Assembly: GCA_002409975.1 (NCBI GenBank)
Contig: DHOO01000039.1
Location: 50,553-91,495 of the forward strand
DNA length: 40,943 nucleotides
DNA from: Firmicutes bacterium UBA5388
GTDB taxonomy: Bacteria > Bacillota > UBA4882 > UBA10575
Direction of reading: 5' to 3'
The notes beneath the pieces are model-generated. The model was given only the letters and a program-made list of their open reading frames with translations, ran no database searches and was not told the origin of the DNA. Position 1 is the first letter of the stretch. Every line of letters begins with the position of its first letter. Positions 31,707 to 40,913 of the stretch are shown here, piece by piece. Both the position numbers and the translations under genes were made by a program.

Positions 31707-32405
31707 TCAGCTGATCTCTAAAGCAATCTCCATCATCTCTGTAAAACTCTTCTCTCTTTCGTCCGCGGTCGTCTCTACGCTGGAGACCAGACTATCGCTA
31801 ACCGTTAACACTGAAAGGGCATTAACTTTAAATTTCGCTGCCAGCGTATATAACTCCGCCGTCTCCATTTCCACGGCTAAGACCCCAAACTTAGCCCATA
31901 GTTTCCATAATTCCGGAACCTCATTATAAAAAGTATCAGTTGAAAGAATATTTCCCGCCCGAACTTTGATCCCTTTTGCACAAGCCACTGTATATGCCTG
32001 TTGCAGCAATTCAAAACTAGCAGTGGGAGCATAATCCATCCCTTGAAATCGTAAACGGTTAACATGGGAATTAGTAGAAGCGCTCATCGCCAAAATCAAA
32101 TCCCGAACCTTAATCTCAGGTTGCATTGCTCCACAAGTTCCGACCCGAATCAGTTTTTTTACACCATAACAAGTAATAAGTTCATGAGCATAAATTGAAA
32201 GTGAAGGCATTCCCATCCCTGAACCCTGAACCGATACTCTTTTCCCGTTATACTTTCCTGTATAACCATACATCCCCCGGACCTGATTATAACAGAACAC
32301 CTCTTCTAGATATCTTTCAGCAATAAATTTCGCCCGTAAAGGATCTCCGGGGAGAAGAACAGTCTCGGCCACCTCTCCTACAGCCGCGCCAATATGAATA
32401 CTCAT
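31707..32405 (-). CDS. deoD: Purine-nucleoside phosphorylase, DeoD type
   Basis: The product cleaves purine (deoxy)nucleosides with phosphate to base and (deoxy)ribose-1-phosphate. The 232-residue length is that of the hexameric DeoD family. Visible landmarks are LPGDPLRAKFIAE (phosphate loop, about 18-30), GSGMGMPSLSIYAHEL, RVGTCGAM (phosphate site), VEMETAELY (ribose and base site, about 178-186) and LTVSDSL with the catalytic Asp (near 203). The ATG at 32405 has AAGGGGG upstream. It is a single gene; the neighbouring HAD phosphatase is divergent from it. Confidence 0.95.
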   Translation of the reverse strand: MSIHIGAAVGEVAETVLLPGDPLRAKFIAERYLEEVFCYNQVRGMYGYTGKYNGKRVSVQGSGMGMPSLSIYAHELITCYGVKKLIRVGTCGAMQPEIKVRDLILAMSASTNSHVNRLRFQGMDYAPTASFELLQQAYTVACAKGIKVRAGNILSTDTFYNEVPELWKLWAKFGVLAVEMETAELYTLAAKFKVNALSVLTVSDSLVSSVETTADEREKSFTEMMEIALEIS

Positions 32406-32561
32406 AAGTTTTACCCCCTTACTGTATTTTCACTATATTAATTCCTCAACAAAGATTAAACCCCTGCAATATAAGTTACAAGAACCATTGCCTTTGTTGA
32501 AGTGTTACGATACAATCAAATTATATTTGATATACGATGTTTAAAAAGGAGAAATAAAAGA

Positions 32562-33386
32562 ATGTATAAATTAATAGCTGTCGATGTTGACGGAACACTC
32601 TTGGATAGCAATAAAAACCTTACCACCGAGACGATTAACGCCATTCATCAGGCTGTAGAAAAAGGGCTAATCTTTACAATCTGCACTGGTCGGCCCATTC
32701 AAGGGGTGGAACCTCTTATTGAAAAAATCGGCCTTGATCTTCCGTTTATTACTTATAATGGGGCCATGATTGTTATGGGAAAATCACGCGAAATCCTTTT
32801 CGAGGTTAAAATGTCTAATGAAGATGTCAAAGTCGTTGTCGAACTTGGGCAAAAATACGGAACCACCACCATCATTTGGGTAGACAATAAACTTTATGTT
32901 CAACAGCTTACCCAACAAGCTTATGACTATGGGGAAATGTCAAAAACTAAACCCTTACTCATTAAAGATTTAAATGAGCTTATTAATAAAGGGGTAACGA
33001 AAGTATTATGGTATGATCAAGTAGAAACCATTGCTAAATTTCAGAACGAGGTCGGTCCCTTTCTAAATAAAACCATTAATTATCATATCTCGCAACCATT
33101 CTTATTAGAATTTGTCGACATAAAAGCATCCAAGGCCAAGTCTTTAGCGAGATTGGGGGGGTATTTTGGTATCAAACAAGAAGAGATCATCGCGATTGGC
33201 GACGGTTACAATGATCTCTCGATGATTGAATATGCAGGACTTGGAGTGGCAATGGCCAATGCAGAGGAAGCCATCAAAAATAGAGCCGACTATGTTACCC
33301 TCTCCAATGATAAAAACGGAGTCGCCCATGTTATTTACCGTTTCGTGTTAGCAAACACCCCAGAACCTTCCTGTAACAAGCGATAA
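32562..33386 (+). CDS. Cof-type HAD phosphatase
   Basis: This is a haloacid-dehalogenase superfamily phosphatase of the Cof/YidA subclass (C2B cap), acting on sugar phosphates or other small phosphates. From the ATG at 32562 (AAGGAG upstream) it has 274 residues; an earlier in-frame codon adds 20 unrelated residues. Motif I is DVDGTLL (8-14, nucleophile D8), motif II lies in TICTGRP (near 46), a Lys in the SKAKSLARL region is motif III, and GDGYNDLSM is motif IV. It is divergent from deoD with 156 bp between them, where the promoters must lie. Confidence 0.9.
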   Translation: MYKLIAVDVDGTLLDSNKNLTTETINAIHQAVEKGLIFTICTGRPIQGVEPLIEKIGLDLPFITYNGAMIVMGKSREILFEVKMSNEDVKVVVELGQKYGTTTIIWVDNKLYVQQLTQQAYDYGEMSKTKPLLIKDLNELINKGVTKVLWYDQVETIAKFQNEVGPFLNKTINYHISQPFLLEFVDIKASKAKSLARLGGYFGIKQEEIIAIGDGYNDLSMIEYAGLGVAMANAEEAIKNRADYVTLSNDKNGVAHVIYRFVLANTPEPSCNKR

Positions 33387-33427
33387 TTAGGATTGAACCA
33401 AATATAGGTTGGTAAAAAATACCAAAT

Positions 33428-34375
33428 TTAAACTAATCTAATCGCAAACTGGGGACAAACTCCAACACAATACCCACAGGTCAAACATTTTTCTTCTTGA
33501 ATCAAAGCCTTTCCTTCTACAGAAATAATGGCATGGTTAGGACAGACGTCAACACATTTAAGACATCCGGCGCAAAGGCTTTTTACTACTAAAAAGCGCT
33601 TCTTCATCGCTTCTAATGAAGGAAGGGATTCCGGTCTTCGACCTTCAAAATAGGCCAGGTTATATTCGACTTCCTCTCTAGTAACCATACCAATAGCAAT
33701 TGAAGAACATCCCGGTAAAGAACGAGCGTAATCTAAGGCTTGGTCATAATCCCCCACTAAACTCCCACCGGCTAAAACCTTCATCAAATAGACCCCTTTC
33801 CCTTTGGTAACACACTGGGCAATAGCCCTCTCCATCTCCTCTCTATTTCCCTCCAGAAGACCAAGGCCTTGTTTATTCATAATCGGGAAAACCACATCAA
33901 TCTCCTCCCTGGTGGAAGCTAAAGCCGTTACCTTTACGGAATGAGTACTAATGCCGATCGCTCTAATCCGACCTTGCCTTTTGTTATCCAAGAGGCACTC
34001 AAGAGCGCCTCTTCTTTTTGTGAAAACATCTTCTCCTGCTCTGGCCGCATGAAGATGAAAGATATCAAGCTCATCAAGTTCCAAATTATTTAACGCCTGG
34101 TCAACAGCTTGTTGCATCTCCCCATAGGTTTCAGCCGGAGATTTGGAAGCGATAATTGGTCGTTCTTTTATCGTTTTTAACGCCAAGCGAATGGGCCCAT
34201 AAGTCTTATAACCTTGGGCCGTATCGATAAAATTTACACCTCCTTGGAGAGCAATGCTTAGGATCTCGGCAGCTTCCTCCTCAGGCAAGTTTTTTTGTAG
34301 AGGGCCCATTGGTAATGCGCCGAAACATAGTTCAGTTACTTTTAACCCGGTTTTTCCTAACAGCTTTTTCTTCAT
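33428..34375 (-). CDS. Aldo/keto reductase with C-terminal ferredoxin domain
   Basis: This is an AKR-superfamily oxidoreductase fused to a two-cluster ferredoxin tail, 315 residues from the ATG at 34375 (GGAAGGTG upstream). In the barrel, the catalytic set is Asp and Tyr in NFIDTAQGYKTYG (about 48-60), Lys in IIASKSPAE and His in FHLHAAR. The tail has two Cys-x2-Cys-x2-Cys-x3-Cys-Pro motifs (CAGCLKCVDVCP and CLTCGYCVGVCP), predicted to bind two [4Fe-4S] clusters. Such fusions are common in anaerobes, and their electron partners and substrates are unknown. It stands alone before the chemosensory genes. Confidence 0.9.
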   Translation of the reverse strand: MKKKLLGKTGLKVTELCFGALPMGPLQKNLPEEEAAEILSIALQGGVNFIDTAQGYKTYGPIRLALKTIKERPIIASKSPAETYGEMQQAVDQALNNLELDELDIFHLHAARAGEDVFTKRRGALECLLDNKRQGRIRAIGISTHSVKVTALASTREEIDVVFPIMNKQGLGLLEGNREEMERAIAQCVTKGKGVYLMKVLAGGSLVGDYDQALDYARSLPGCSSIAIGMVTREEVEYNLAYFEGRRPESLPSLEAMKKRFLVVKSLCAGCLKCVDVCPNHAIISVEGKALIQEEKCLTCGYCVGVCPQFAIRLV

Positions 34376-34496
34376 TGTTTGCACCTTCCTTAAAATAAGT
34401 TAAAAGTTACGTTTTTCTTATATTCTTTAATACGGTCCATAATCCTTCAACTTTCTTACTTAAGACGAACCTGTTTTTATCCGAAACATAGAAGAG

Positions 34497-34525
34497 ATAA
34501 GCCCCCCATATAAAGGGAGGCTTAT
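34497..34525 (-). terminator. Hairpin after the chemosensory cluster
   Basis: An ATAAGCC/GGCTTAT stem extended by CCC/GGG with one mismatch lies just past the stop of the downstream cheW. The T-tract is weak on the minus strand. Confidence 0.55.
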
Positions 34526-34544
34526 TTCTTCTACATCACATTTT

Positions 34545-35078
34545 TTAAGAATCAACTGTTTTCTCCACAGACGATATAATCTCTTCTAAAAGCTTTTCAT
34601 CATTAAAATTCATGATTTTATCTAAATCCAACAACAGAATCAACCTGTTACCCAGTTTGCCCACCGCCTTTAAATACTTAGTCTTTTCCTGTGTTGTAAA
34701 ATCTGTGGTTAGTTGAATTTTATCTTCTGGAATATTTGCGATATCAAGAACACGATCTACTGTCAAGCCAATGATCTTAGTATTAACTTCAGTGACAATA
34801 ATTACTTGGAATTCAATATCCTCTTTATCCGGTAATCCAAATCTTTTTCGCATACTAAGTACAGGAATGACTTCTCCGCGAAAATCAATCACCCCTTCCA
34901 CATACATGGGCGCATGCGGAATCTTTGTAGGAACTAGATAACGAATTATCTCCTGTACCTTAAGTACTTCCAGACCAAACTCTTCTTTTCCAACCATAAA
35001 AATTATATACTGCTGCTCATTTTCGTTTCCGGTAAATTGTAAGTTTAAAAGATCAATGGTATTATCTGTCCCTGCCAT
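34545..35078 (-). CDS. cheW: Chemotaxis coupling protein CheW (downstream copy)
   Basis: CheW links chemoreceptors to the kinase CheA. The 177 residues form a CheW domain (about 22-165): YIIFMVGKEEFGLEVLKVQEI, PHAPMYVEGVIDFRGEVIPV (the conserved N-R-G-like turn), then GLTVDRVLDI and LGNRLILLLDL. The first about 160 residues are near-identical (about 87% by hand) to the other cheW at 37403-37936, but the C-terminal tails differ. The ATG at 35078 has GGGAGGA upstream. It is 93 bp downstream of cheA and is the last gene of the cluster. Confidence 0.93.
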   Translation of the reverse strand: MAGTDNTIDLLNLQFTGNENEQQYIIFMVGKEEFGLEVLKVQEIIRYLVPTKIPHAPMYVEGVIDFRGEVIPVLSMRKRFGLPDKEDIEFQVIIVTEVNTKIIGLTVDRVLDIANIPEDKIQLTTDFTTQEKTKYLKAVGKLGNRLILLLDLDKIMNFNDEKLLEEIISSVEKTVDS

Positions 35079-35171
35079 TGCTTATCCTCCCTCTTGAAAT
35101 CTTTTTTAAAGATCCTGCTTAATTCGAATCTAACTTTCTGTGCTTTGAGAATCCCATATTAACCTTATATC

Positions 35172-37163
35172 TTAAATTCTAACCGCTGAACCAACAACAG
35201 ATTGGGTATCTATGATTAAAGCAATTTCTCCACTACCTAAGAGCGCCGCTCCGGCAATATTACGAGTCGTCCCTAAAGATTTGTTTACTCGTTTAATCAT
35301 TACTTCTTCTAAGCCCAGCAGTTCTTCAACAATTAAACCAACATGGCTCCGTCCACAATTAACGATTACCACTCTAAGCTGCTCTGGTTTTTTTTCATAG
35401 CTAAAGTTAAATTCTTCCCCGAGGTCAATCAGAGGGATAACCTCAGGATACCGATAATAGACCTTTTTTCCTTCAAGGTAGTGGATTTCGCTCTCCTTGA
35501 TCACTATACTCTGGAGGACATCGGTAACAGGAATCCCAAAAATCTGCCCATTTAACTCAACCATAAAAGACTGAATAATCGCTAGTGTGAGAGGTATTTT
35601 TACCGTAAAAATAGTATTTTTACCAAATTCGGTACTAACCTCAATACTTCCTCGTAGTCGTTTGATAGCGTTCTTAACAACATCGAGACCGACTCCGCGA
35701 CCAGAAAGGTCACCTACCTTTTCGGTTGTCGAAAAACCCGGAGCAAAGATTAGATCAATAACCTCTTGACGCGACAACTGCTCTGTTTCCTTGATCAAGC
35801 CTGATAAAATGGCCTTTCCCCTGATTTTTTCCAGATTAAGCCCTCGCCCATCATCAGAGAGCACAATAATTATATAGCTACCTTCTTGACGCGCTTCGAA
35901 GGTAATTCTGCCTGAAGGCTCTTTTCCAACTTTGACCCGTTCTTCAACGGTCTCAAGACCGTGATCAATAGCATTCCGTAAAAGGTGGGTTAAAGGGTCA
36001 ATTAATTCTTCAACGATCTGTTTATCGATCTCCGTTTCTTCGCCATAAAATTGGGCTTCTACTTTTTTCCCACACTGTTTAGCCATATCCCGTATACTCT
36101 TAGGAAAACGGGAGAAAAGCTGTTTAATAGGAACCATCCGCAGATCTAAAATATCTGTTTGTAATTCACCATATACTTGATCAAGTTCTTGTAGTGTTTT
36201 CTCCAGCCGCTCCCAGGTGGTTTTATCTCGATATGATCCTTTTTGCGAAAGATGAAGAAGGGAGGTTTTTAAGGTTAGCATCTTTCCCATCTGGTTAATT
36301 AAGTTATCGATCCTTTCTGCCTCCACTCGGATAGTTCCAGCAGAAGTAGACCGGTCATCTCCATTTTTCTGCTCTTCTTCCCGGGAAACCCATTTACGGA
36401 TTGTTACCTTAACACCATCAAACGATAAGGATTCTATTTTTTCGATTTCTTGAGGTAATAGACTTTTTTCGCAAAGTAAGACGATTTTAAATTCTGAGAA
36501 ATCTTCTTCGCCCAATTTTTCCCTGGGGGGAGCAGTAGTTAAAATCTTACCGAAGCTTTGCAGCTCGTTATAAAAAATCAAGGCAGAAGCTCCGGGAAAT
36601 ACAGTTTCTGAAGTAAACAAAACATTAATCCCGTAAACAAGTTTTCCTGCTTTCTGCCAAGAAACAACAGTTTCTTTCTGCTGTTTGCTTAAAACTAGAG
36701 AACAAGCTTCAAGTTCTGGCAAACATTCTCGCTGATTACTCGCGATTTCTTCGCCTTTCTCACCTCTTAACTTATTAAATGTAGATATCCATTTATCAAA
36801 ATGGGGGAAACGTTCATTCCTAAAATCGTTCTCAAAAAAAGCTGTCAGATCATCAGTAAAGCCCAAGAGTAAATCTATAACCTTGCTTTTTAAGAAGTAT
36901 TTATTATCCCGAATCAGAGAAAAAAGACTTTCCAGTTCATGGACAACATCTTTCAACTGTACTAAACCCATAATTCCAGCTGAACCTTTGATATTATGAG
37001 CGATCCGGAACATCTCATTGATAAACTCGATCTGTCGGTCAGGGTTCTGTTCCACTTGCAACAGAATAAACACTAACCTTTCAATCTGCTCTTTTGCTTC
37101 ATTAACAAAGGTAGAAAGTAATTCTGGATCTAGTACAGAACAATCACCTTTAAAGTTGTTCAT
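35172..37163 (-). CDS. cheA: Chemotaxis histidine kinase CheA
   Basis: This is the core sensor kinase of the array, 663 residues with the five usual domains. P1 has the phospho-accepting H56 in RIAHNIKGSAG. A P2-like response-regulator-docking domain spans about 172-262. The P3 dimerisation helices are near 280-340 (RVEAERIDNLINQMGKML). The P4 ATPase has N-box HLLRNAIDHG (about 391), G1 DDGRG (about 436) and G2 GRGVGLD (about 485). P5, the CheW-like domain, runs from about 530 to the end. The ATG at 37163 is preceded by GGGGGT. Presence of P2 implies a CheY-type partner, but no response regulator is encoded in the window. Confidence 0.95.
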   Translation of the reverse strand: MNNFKGDCSVLDPELLSTFVNEAKEQIERLVFILLQVEQNPDRQIEFINEMFRIAHNIKGSAGIMGLVQLKDVVHELESLFSLIRDNKYFLKSKVIDLLLGFTDDLTAFFENDFRNERFPHFDKWISTFNKLRGEKGEEIASNQRECLPELEACSLVLSKQQKETVVSWQKAGKLVYGINVLFTSETVFPGASALIFYNELQSFGKILTTAPPREKLGEEDFSEFKIVLLCEKSLLPQEIEKIESLSFDGVKVTIRKWVSREEEQKNGDDRSTSAGTIRVEAERIDNLINQMGKMLTLKTSLLHLSQKGSYRDKTTWERLEKTLQELDQVYGELQTDILDLRMVPIKQLFSRFPKSIRDMAKQCGKKVEAQFYGEETEIDKQIVEELIDPLTHLLRNAIDHGLETVEERVKVGKEPSGRITFEARQEGSYIIIVLSDDGRGLNLEKIRGKAILSGLIKETEQLSRQEVIDLIFAPGFSTTEKVGDLSGRGVGLDVVKNAIKRLRGSIEVSTEFGKNTIFTVKIPLTLAIIQSFMVELNGQIFGIPVTDVLQSIVIKESEIHYLEGKKVYYRYPEVIPLIDLGEEFNFSYEKKPEQLRVVIVNCGRSHVGLIVEELLGLEEVMIKRVNKSLGTTRNIAGAALLGSGEIALIIDTQSVVGSAVRI

Positions 37164-37357
37164 GATAACTACCCCCTAAACTCGGTTAAAAGATTCTTTG
37201 TCGATTTTTGTAATTTATTTTATAATATTCACGTTAATTTAATTCTCCGAGGTGTTTATTAGTTAATCGGTTATAAGCGAATGAAAACTTAGCTCTATTT
37301 CAGAATAAATCAAATATAATTCTTAAATCGTATACTGTAATTACCTGAGATAAGAAC

Positions 37358-37384
37358 AAAAAACCCCATCTAAGAGGATTTTTT
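37358..37384 (-). terminator. Terminator after the upstream cheW
   Basis: On the minus strand an AT-rich stem AAAATCC / GGGGTTTT, closed by G-T pairs, ends in TTTTTT, about 20 bases past the cheW stop. It separates this cheW from cheA, which must then have its own promoter or depend on read-through. Confidence 0.6.
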
Positions 37385-37402
37385 GTTTCTTCTCTGTTTA
37401 TT

Positions 37403-37936
37403 TTAAAAATTAAGTATTATTTCCTCAGATGACATTTTGTCGTTCATAAGCTTCTCATCTTCAAAATCCATAATTTTATTCAAATCTAATAAGAGAATAA
37501 GCCTGTTACCCAACTTGCCCATAGCCCGTAAATATCTGGTTTTCTCCTGCGCTGTAAAATCCGTGGCTAGTTGGATTTTATCTTCTGGAATATTCGCGAT
37601 ATCAAGAACACGATCGACCGTTAAGCCTATTATCTTACCATTAACTTCTGTGACAACAATTACTTGAAATCCGAAATCCTCTTGTTCTGGTAAGCCAAAT
37701 CTCTTCCGCATGCTAAGCACGGGAATCACTTCCCCACGAAAATCAATGACTCCTTCCACATATGTGGGCGCATGCGGAATCTGCGTGGGAACTTGATAAC
37801 GGATTATCTCTTGAACCTTAAGCACTTCCAGACCAAACTCTTCTTTTCCAACCATAAAAATTATATACTGCTGCTCATTTTCGGTTCCGGTAAACTGTAA
37901 GTTCAAAAGGTCAATAGTACTATCGCTTTCTGCCAT
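37403..37936 (-). CDS. cheW: Chemotaxis coupling protein CheW (upstream copy)
   Basis: This is a second CheW of the same length (177 residues) with the same domain blocks as the copy at 34545-35078. About 20 substitutions are scattered over the first 160 residues, and a different tail ends in EEIILNF. The high identity and matching ribosome sites (GGGAGGATA before AATG in both) point to a recent duplication that placed cheA between two cheW genes. The nearby mcp gene is upstream. Dosage, or two receptor-coupling variants, are possible reasons; neither is shown by sequence. Confidence 0.93.
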   Translation of the reverse strand: MAESDSTIDLLNLQFTGTENEQQYIIFMVGKEEFGLEVLKVQEIIRYQVPTQIPHAPTYVEGVIDFRGEVIPVLSMRKRFGLPEQEDFGFQVIVVTEVNGKIIGLTVDRVLDIANIPEDKIQLATDFTAQEKTRYLRAMGKLGNRLILLLDLNKIMDFEDEKLMNDKMSSEEIILNF

Positions 37937-38129
37937 TGCCTATCCTCCCTCCTATGAATATTAAGTTAGTTGATAAGACATGTTTAACCCATAAAATAAT
38001 TTTTTCATAAGGAACGAAGAGAAGTCCGAGTATCAATAAGAAGATAATTAACTTCCCCTGATCCTCAACCGGACCTAAACTCATAATGACGTTTACCTTC
38101 TAGAGTTCGTCTAGTTATGATTAACTGAT

Positions 38130-38191
38130 TGAGGGAATTGCATAATTACCTTATTGTGGTTAAATCTCAAATAATTGAATTATGCAATTCC
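38130..38191. repeat. Repeat family 2, copy A, with a 14-bp inverted repeat
   Basis: Arms GGAATTGCATAATT and its exact complement (38134-38147, 38178-38191) flank a 30-base loop, 23 bases past the mcp stop. The left arm plus ACCTTA is similar to 40309-40335 and 40582-40611. The loop's TTATTGTGGTTA also appears inverted near 40342-40353. It may serve as the mcp terminator despite lacking a T-tract. Confidence 0.65.
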
Positions 38192-38213
38192 TTAGATTAA
38201 ATACACTAAATGC

Positions 38214-40121
38214 CTAAAATTTCTCTAGGCTGTCCTGTTTAAAACCTCGATGCTCCATATCGTCAAATTTAGATCGTGAACCAGCTTGCCTTGTTTGTCC
38301 TTCTTTCTTTACTGTTCGACCATCATCTAAACCTTGGGCCCAGCGCTTTTCTTTCCTTTTACTTTTAAAATGACCAATCATATTCCGTACTTCTTCCGCT
38401 TCAGCATTCAGCGATTGACTAGCCGAGGTAATCTCTTCTACCATCGCTGCGTTCTGCTGGGTAACCTGATTTAATTGCTCAGCAGAAGCCTGAATTTGCT
38501 GCGAAGCGCCAGCCTGTTCTCGCATAGCCGCCGCTACCTCGACAATTACATCAGAGGTACGGCTTGTGTTGTTCACGATCTCCCCAAGAATATCTGCCGA
38601 TTTTTTAACCATATCATGGCCCTTTGCAATGCGGTCCACACTTTCATTGATTAAATTTTCGATTTCCTTGGCTGACTCGGCGGCACGTCCTGCCAAATTT
38701 CGAACTTCTGCCGCTACCACGGCAAACCCTCTTCCTTGTTCTCCGGCACGCGCCGCTTCAACTGCCGCGTTTAAAGCCAGCAGATTGGTTTGAAAAGCAA
38801 TATCATCGACCATTTTGATAATCTCAGCAATCTGTCGACTGCTGGTCGCGATCTGTTCCATTGCCACCATCGTCTCCTGAATAGAACCTTCTCCCTCTTT
38901 TACCACTTTTATTGTCGTCTTAGCGATCTGATCCGCCTGATCTGAACTCGCGGCAACCTGTTGAATCGAAGAATTGACTTCTTCTAATGTAGAAGTAATC
39001 TCTTCCAGAGTGGCCGCCTGTTCTTGGGTACGCTGGGAAAGATCTTGATTACCGGTGGCAATCTCTTCGGAAGCCTGTTTTACCCTTTGCGTGCTCATGA
39101 AGATCGGCGCGCTAATCGAGCGGGAAAACCCTATGCTAATGAGTAAAATCAATAGTATGAGCACCCCAGCCACAACCAGCATAAAAATCTGCATCTCGTT
39201 AATCGCAGCATACGCCTCATCATAATTAAGCTTCAGCAGAAAGCCAACAATGTGATCCCCAAGATTAGTTACAGTAAGATAATATTGTTGTTTTACCCCC
39301 TGCTGTTCTTTTATAGTTTCAAATTTTCCAAAACTATGATCCCGATTACGAATTGCGGAAGCTACCTCTTTCGTAGCACTGGTATCTATCTTGGTTTTTA
39401 ACACCTCAAAATCCGTATCAAACCTGGGTTTACTAAGTAAAATCTGGTTTTCATCAATTAACATGGCATCCGCAGTTTTGCCAACAAAATCAAGACCATC
39501 CAAGAGAATCTCCCTAATTAAATTTGCATCTATGACTAAACCAACAACGCCTAGAACTTGCGTCTTTACCTCTTGACTAAAGACCGGAGCGACCACAGTT
39601 ACCACATTGCCATTTAGTTCAGATGAGTATAACACCGTAGAGTTAGTAAACTTCCCGGCTAAAGCCTTCTGGATATAATCACGATTCTTTAAATCAACTG
39701 CTAACAAGTTTTTATTCGTCGCACAGATTACTAGTCCTTGATTATCTGTTATTACTAGATCTTTATAATTAAACTCTTGCTTTACCTCCTGTAAAAAGGG
39801 GAGTAAAGATTCTCCTTGAGTATTTTCCCAATCACTAACTCCCCAATTACTAATTTTCTGAACATCATAATAAGCAGATAGTCCTATCTTTAAATCCCAC
39901 ATCTCTGAAAGCAGCCTGGCATTATCTAAATGTGCGCCAAACCTATTCTCTAAATAACCCGTTGTGGCATCTGCGAACATCGCTAATGACTTTTCTACTT
40001 CCTCAGTCAGACTCTTGGAAGTAAAACCAAAGGAAACTATCGCGTTAATCCCCATGGAAAGCAATCCGACTACTAAAAATAGTAGAATTAGTTTTTGACC
40101 AAGTGTCATTTTTTTAAACAA
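38214..40121 (-). CDS. Methyl-accepting chemotaxis protein with dCache sensor
   Basis: This is a transmembrane chemoreceptor. From the TTG at 40121 (GGGAGGG six bases upstream; an earlier TTG lies inside that site) it has 635 residues. The first membrane helix (about 11-34) and the second (about 308-330) enclose an exterior dCache-type ligand domain of about 270 residues (note FNYKDLVITDNQGLVICAT and VVAPVFSQEV). A HAMP-like segment follows, then the signalling helices; the conserved hairpin tip DIAFQTNLLALNAAVEAARA is at about 440-470. A charged tail follows without a CheR-docking pentapeptide. It is the only receptor here and likely feeds the CheA/CheW genes downstream. The ligand is unknown. 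Confidence 0.93.
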   Translation of the reverse strand: MFKKMTLGQKLILLFLVVGLLSMGINAIVSFGFTSKSLTEEVEKSLAMFADATTGYLENRFGAHLDNARLLSEMWDLKIGLSAYYDVQKISNWGVSDWENTQGESLLPFLQEVKQEFNYKDLVITDNQGLVICATNKNLLAVDLKNRDYIQKALAGKFTNSTVLYSSELNGNVVTVVAPVFSQEVKTQVLGVVGLVIDANLIREILLDGLDFVGKTADAMLIDENQILLSKPRFDTDFEVLKTKIDTSATKEVASAIRNRDHSFGKFETIKEQQGVKQQYYLTVTNLGDHIVGFLLKLNYDEAYAAINEMQIFMLVVAGVLILLILLISIGFSRSISAPIFMSTQRVKQASEEIATGNQDLSQRTQEQAATLEEITSTLEEVNSSIQQVAASSDQADQIAKTTIKVVKEGEGSIQETMVAMEQIATSSRQIAEIIKMVDDIAFQTNLLALNAAVEAARAGEQGRGFAVVAAEVRNLAGRAAESAKEIENLINESVDRIAKGHDMVKKSADILGEIVNNTSRTSDVIVEVAAAMREQAGASQQIQASAEQLNQVTQQNAAMVEEITSASQSLNAEAEEVRNMIGHFKSKRKEKRWAQGLDDGRTVKKEGQTRQAGSRSKFDDMEHRGFKQDSLEKF

Positions 40122-40308
40122 TTGTATCCCTCCCAAAGTTTAAATCAACCTAAACTTTGTTTAAACCAATTTTTTAACGCAGCAACATCTCTTATCTACT
40201 TGTTCTCGAATCTTAAACGAATATTATTCAGGTTGCCTACAAAACTGTTATCTTGTTATCGAAAACTTCGACATAAATAGAATTACTATGTTATTTGCGG
40301 TTAATATC

Positions 40309-40335
40309 TGAGGAAATTACATAATTACCTCAAGG
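40309..40335. repeat. Repeat family 2, copy B
   Basis: Matches copy A in the block GAGGAAATTACATAATTACC and is itself an imperfect palindrome (GAGGAAATTA / TAATTACCTC). TATAACCACAATAA follows, which is the inverted form of part of the copy A loop. Confidence 0.55.
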
Positions 40336-40581
40336 TTTCATTATAACCACAATAAAACAATTGCCGTATCTTACTTAATCTACTTGTCGAAATTGATTAG
40401 GGAGTCTAAAAACGTTTACTACAATTATCATTAAGAAAATATCGTCCAATGTCGAATTATTAATATACTAAGAATAGACGCATCAAATTCTATCCACTAA
40501 ACTAACTAAGAATTAGTGATTAATAATTGAACATCGATTAAAGCAACAATTAGCAGGTAGCTACAGAGGATTCATTTAACT

Positions 40582-40611
40582 TGAGCGAATTGTATAATTA
40601 CCTTAAGGCTT
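40582..40611. repeat. Repeat family 2, copy C
   Basis: GAGCGAATTGTATAATTACC with trailing TTAAGG matches copies A and B in the same orientation. Confidence 0.5.
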
Positions 40612-40625
40612 ATTTGACTGATATA

Positions 40626-40670
40626 AAAAGGCCTTTGAAATTTCTTGATTCACCTGGCTTTGATTTAAGC
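40626..40670. repeat. Repeat family 1, copy D (partial)
   Basis: AAAGGCCTTTGAAATTTC, then GATTCACCTGGCTTTGATTT, follows the block order of copy A (GCCTTTGGGGC, GACTCACCTTGCTTTAAATT) in the same orientation, with many changes. The next block of copy A appears only about 240 bp later, at the window edge. Confidence 0.5.
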
Positions 40671-40913
40671 GATTGATATATTTATAGCTAAAAAGACGAT
40701 ACCACCTCCATTCTTTTATTTTTTTAGTGGAACTATTTTGTAATTATTTTCTCAACGCTGTCGAGAAATTTTCTTGTTTTTCAAGCGGTAGACTTTTGGC
40801 AGAGTAACACGATTTTTTAGTCAAAAAATCTTCTCCGCCAATTTTTTCTTTCAGAGGATTAACAATTCAAGTTTCTATCCAAGTCTGGCGCTGCATTATA
40901 AAAGATCGACGTA

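Noticed and set aside
33396..33425. Short hairpins after the HAD phosphatase gene (AACC/GGTT, TTGGTA/TACCAA)
   Set aside because: Stems are short and AT-rich with only three T residues after them; too weak to call a terminator.
38134..38191. Calling the 14-bp inverted repeat a standard terminator of mcp
   Set aside because: The loop is 30 bases and no T-tract follows on the minus strand; left as a repeat element with possible terminator role.
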